NCBI GenBank assembly: GCA_023410025.1
Contig: JAEYQM010000058.1
Location: forward strand, 1-6,445
Length of the DNA: 6,445 nt
Direction of reading: 5' to 3'
Source of the DNA: Bacillota bacterium
Lineage (GTDB): Bacteria; Bacillota_I; Bacilli_A; ML615J-28; CAG-698
Part shown: positions 5,588-6,445 of the stretch, piece by piece
How the letters are laid out: every line of letters starts with the position of its first letter
Numbering within the stretch: the first letter of the stretch is position 1
Made by a program: the position numbers and the translations under genes
Notes under the pieces: model-generated
The model's database searches: none
The model's input: only the letters and a program-made list of their open reading frames with translations
Told to the model about the DNA's origin: nothing

Positions 5588-6445
5588 ATTTTTTAAAAAG
5601 TTTTTAACTTTAATAATTAGTGCATTAGTTCTACTAGTTGTATTTGAATCAGCTATTACTACAGCTGCTTCAACAGTAACTGATATCGGAATTGCAAAAT
5701 ATTATGAAGAGGAATTACTAGCTGAAAACAACTTACCATATGGTGTAAGACATACAAAATACAAAGCATTCACATCAGCTGCAGCTGGTGAAGTAAAGAA
5801 CATGGGAACTGGAATTACTGAATCATTTGTTCCAGATAAATTCTATCAACAACAAGTAAATATTCTTGAAGTTCCATCAAACTCAGACGTTAAAGTAACT
5901 CCATGGGCATATTTATCTGATGGAAACTGGAATCTATCTACAGTACGTAATATTGCTAAAGATTACGAATTAAGAAATCCAGGACGTAAGGTAATTGCTG
6001 CTATTAATGCTGACTTCTTCGACATTAATGCAGAAAAACTTTTCCCGAGAACTCCATCTGGAGCTCATGCAGCAGAAGGTGAATTCTACAAAACTTTAAC
6101 TGGTAATGCAGTTGGATTTACTAATAATGGTACAGCAAACTCTTTAATTGGTAATGTAGCATTAACTAGAAGCTCAAAAATGACATTATCTATTTATGAC
6201 GAAAATGATCAAATTATAAAGGAATTTACAATTGATAAAATAAATACTGATCCAACAGAAAATGAAGTTTCAATTTTCTATGCTAAATGGGCAATTGAAG
6301 CTGGTTGGTCTTCTCAAAAAATCGTTCCAATTAATGTTGAAAATGCATATATTGTTGATAATGGTCAATATGCACTTCCATCAACTAATAGAACTGTAAA
6401 AGGTGGAGGAGCATATACAGAAGACTTCTATGGAAAAGGAAATAT
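5580..6445 (+). CDS. Second NAGPA-type phosphodiester glycosidase paralogue (3' partial)
   Basis: The frame is open for 288 codons to the right edge, so the gene continues outside. It starts with MSRFFKKF, a hydrophobic stretch (about 9-28) and a likely signal peptide cut near residue 30. After an N-terminal segment with LPYGVRHTKYKAF (52-64), which I associate with bacterial NAGPA-domain proteins, it runs parallel to the upstream protein: VNILEV for VNVLEL, TVRNIAKDYELRNPGRKVI for TLTNIAKDYEANHPGWKVI, NADFFD for NADQYF, NAVGFTNNG for KVIGFTNDG, FTIDKIN for FKIEKIN, and FYGKGN near FFGKGY. The two are therefore diverged tandem duplicates. The catalytic DGGGS region lies beyond the window, so activity cannot be judged. 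It shares the promoter at 3614-3642 with its neighbour. Confidence 0.8.
   Translation, partial: MSRFFKKFLTLIISALVLLVVFESAITTAASTVTDIGIAKYYEEELLAENNLPYGVRHTKYKAFTSAAAGEVKNMGTGITESFVPDKFYQQQVNILEVPSNSDVKVTPWAYLSDGNWNLSTVRNIAKDYELRNPGRKVIAAINADFFDINAEKLFPRTPSGAHAAEGEFYKTLTGNAVGFTNNGTANSLIGNVALTRSSKMTLSIYDENDQIIKEFTIDKINTDPTENEVSIFYAKWAIEAGWSSQKIVPINVENAYIVDNGQYALPSTNRTVKGGGAYTEDFYGKGN

Noticed and set aside
1..6445. CRISPR arrays, tRNA or rRNA genes, riboswitch leaders
   Set aside because: No regularly spaced repeats, cloverleaf-like segments or conserved leader motifs were seen on reading the window; leaders are too short for a riboswitch at 3649-3662.

Overview
The window is very AT-rich and uses short Gram-positive signals: strong AGGAGG-type Shine-Dalgarno sites, sigma-A-like promoters and intrinsic terminators. 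Several of its proteins are exported, including one lipoprotein. This suggests a low-GC Firmicute or Mollicutes-related (Bacilli/Erysipelotrichia/RF39-like) bacterium. That placement is inference from composition and gene content. TGA is used as a stop (the deacetylase gene), so the code looks standard (table 11), not the Mycoplasma code.

Left part (1-1216): the 3' end of an RHS/YD-repeat polymorphic toxin enters from the left edge. It ends in a hydrophobic stretch and a zincin-like domain (HEYGH plus a downstream WERTAD). Eleven bases after its stop codon begins a 146-residue lipoprotein gene. Its ribosome binding site overlaps the toxin stop, so it is the natural immunity candidate.

Middle part (1217-2010): about 800 bp without an intact gene. 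On the minus strand it holds the broken C-terminal part of what reads as an ISL3-type transposase, with in-frame stops and a frameshift, followed by a hairpin terminator. A promoter (TTGACC-18-TAATAT) then drives the next plus-strand genes.

Right part (2011-6445): a cell-envelope block, all on the plus strand. A YihY/BrkB-family membrane protein and a secreted PdaA-like polysaccharide deacetylase form a probable two-gene unit. It is closed by a terminator whose hairpin contains the last codons and stop of the deacetylase. A near-consensus promoter abuts that terminator and starts a second unit of two tandem paralogues, overlapping by 8 nt. Both are secreted proteins of the phosphodiester glycosidase (NAGPA, formerly DUF2233) type; the second runs off the right edge.

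Together the window shows an accessory toxin/immunity module, separated by mobile-element debris from genes likely to modify cell-wall or surface glycopolymers. I saw no tRNA, rRNA, CRISPR array or intact insertion sequence. No clearly new system can be claimed. The best leads are the RHS-zincin/lipoprotein pair and the diverged tandem NAGPA pair.
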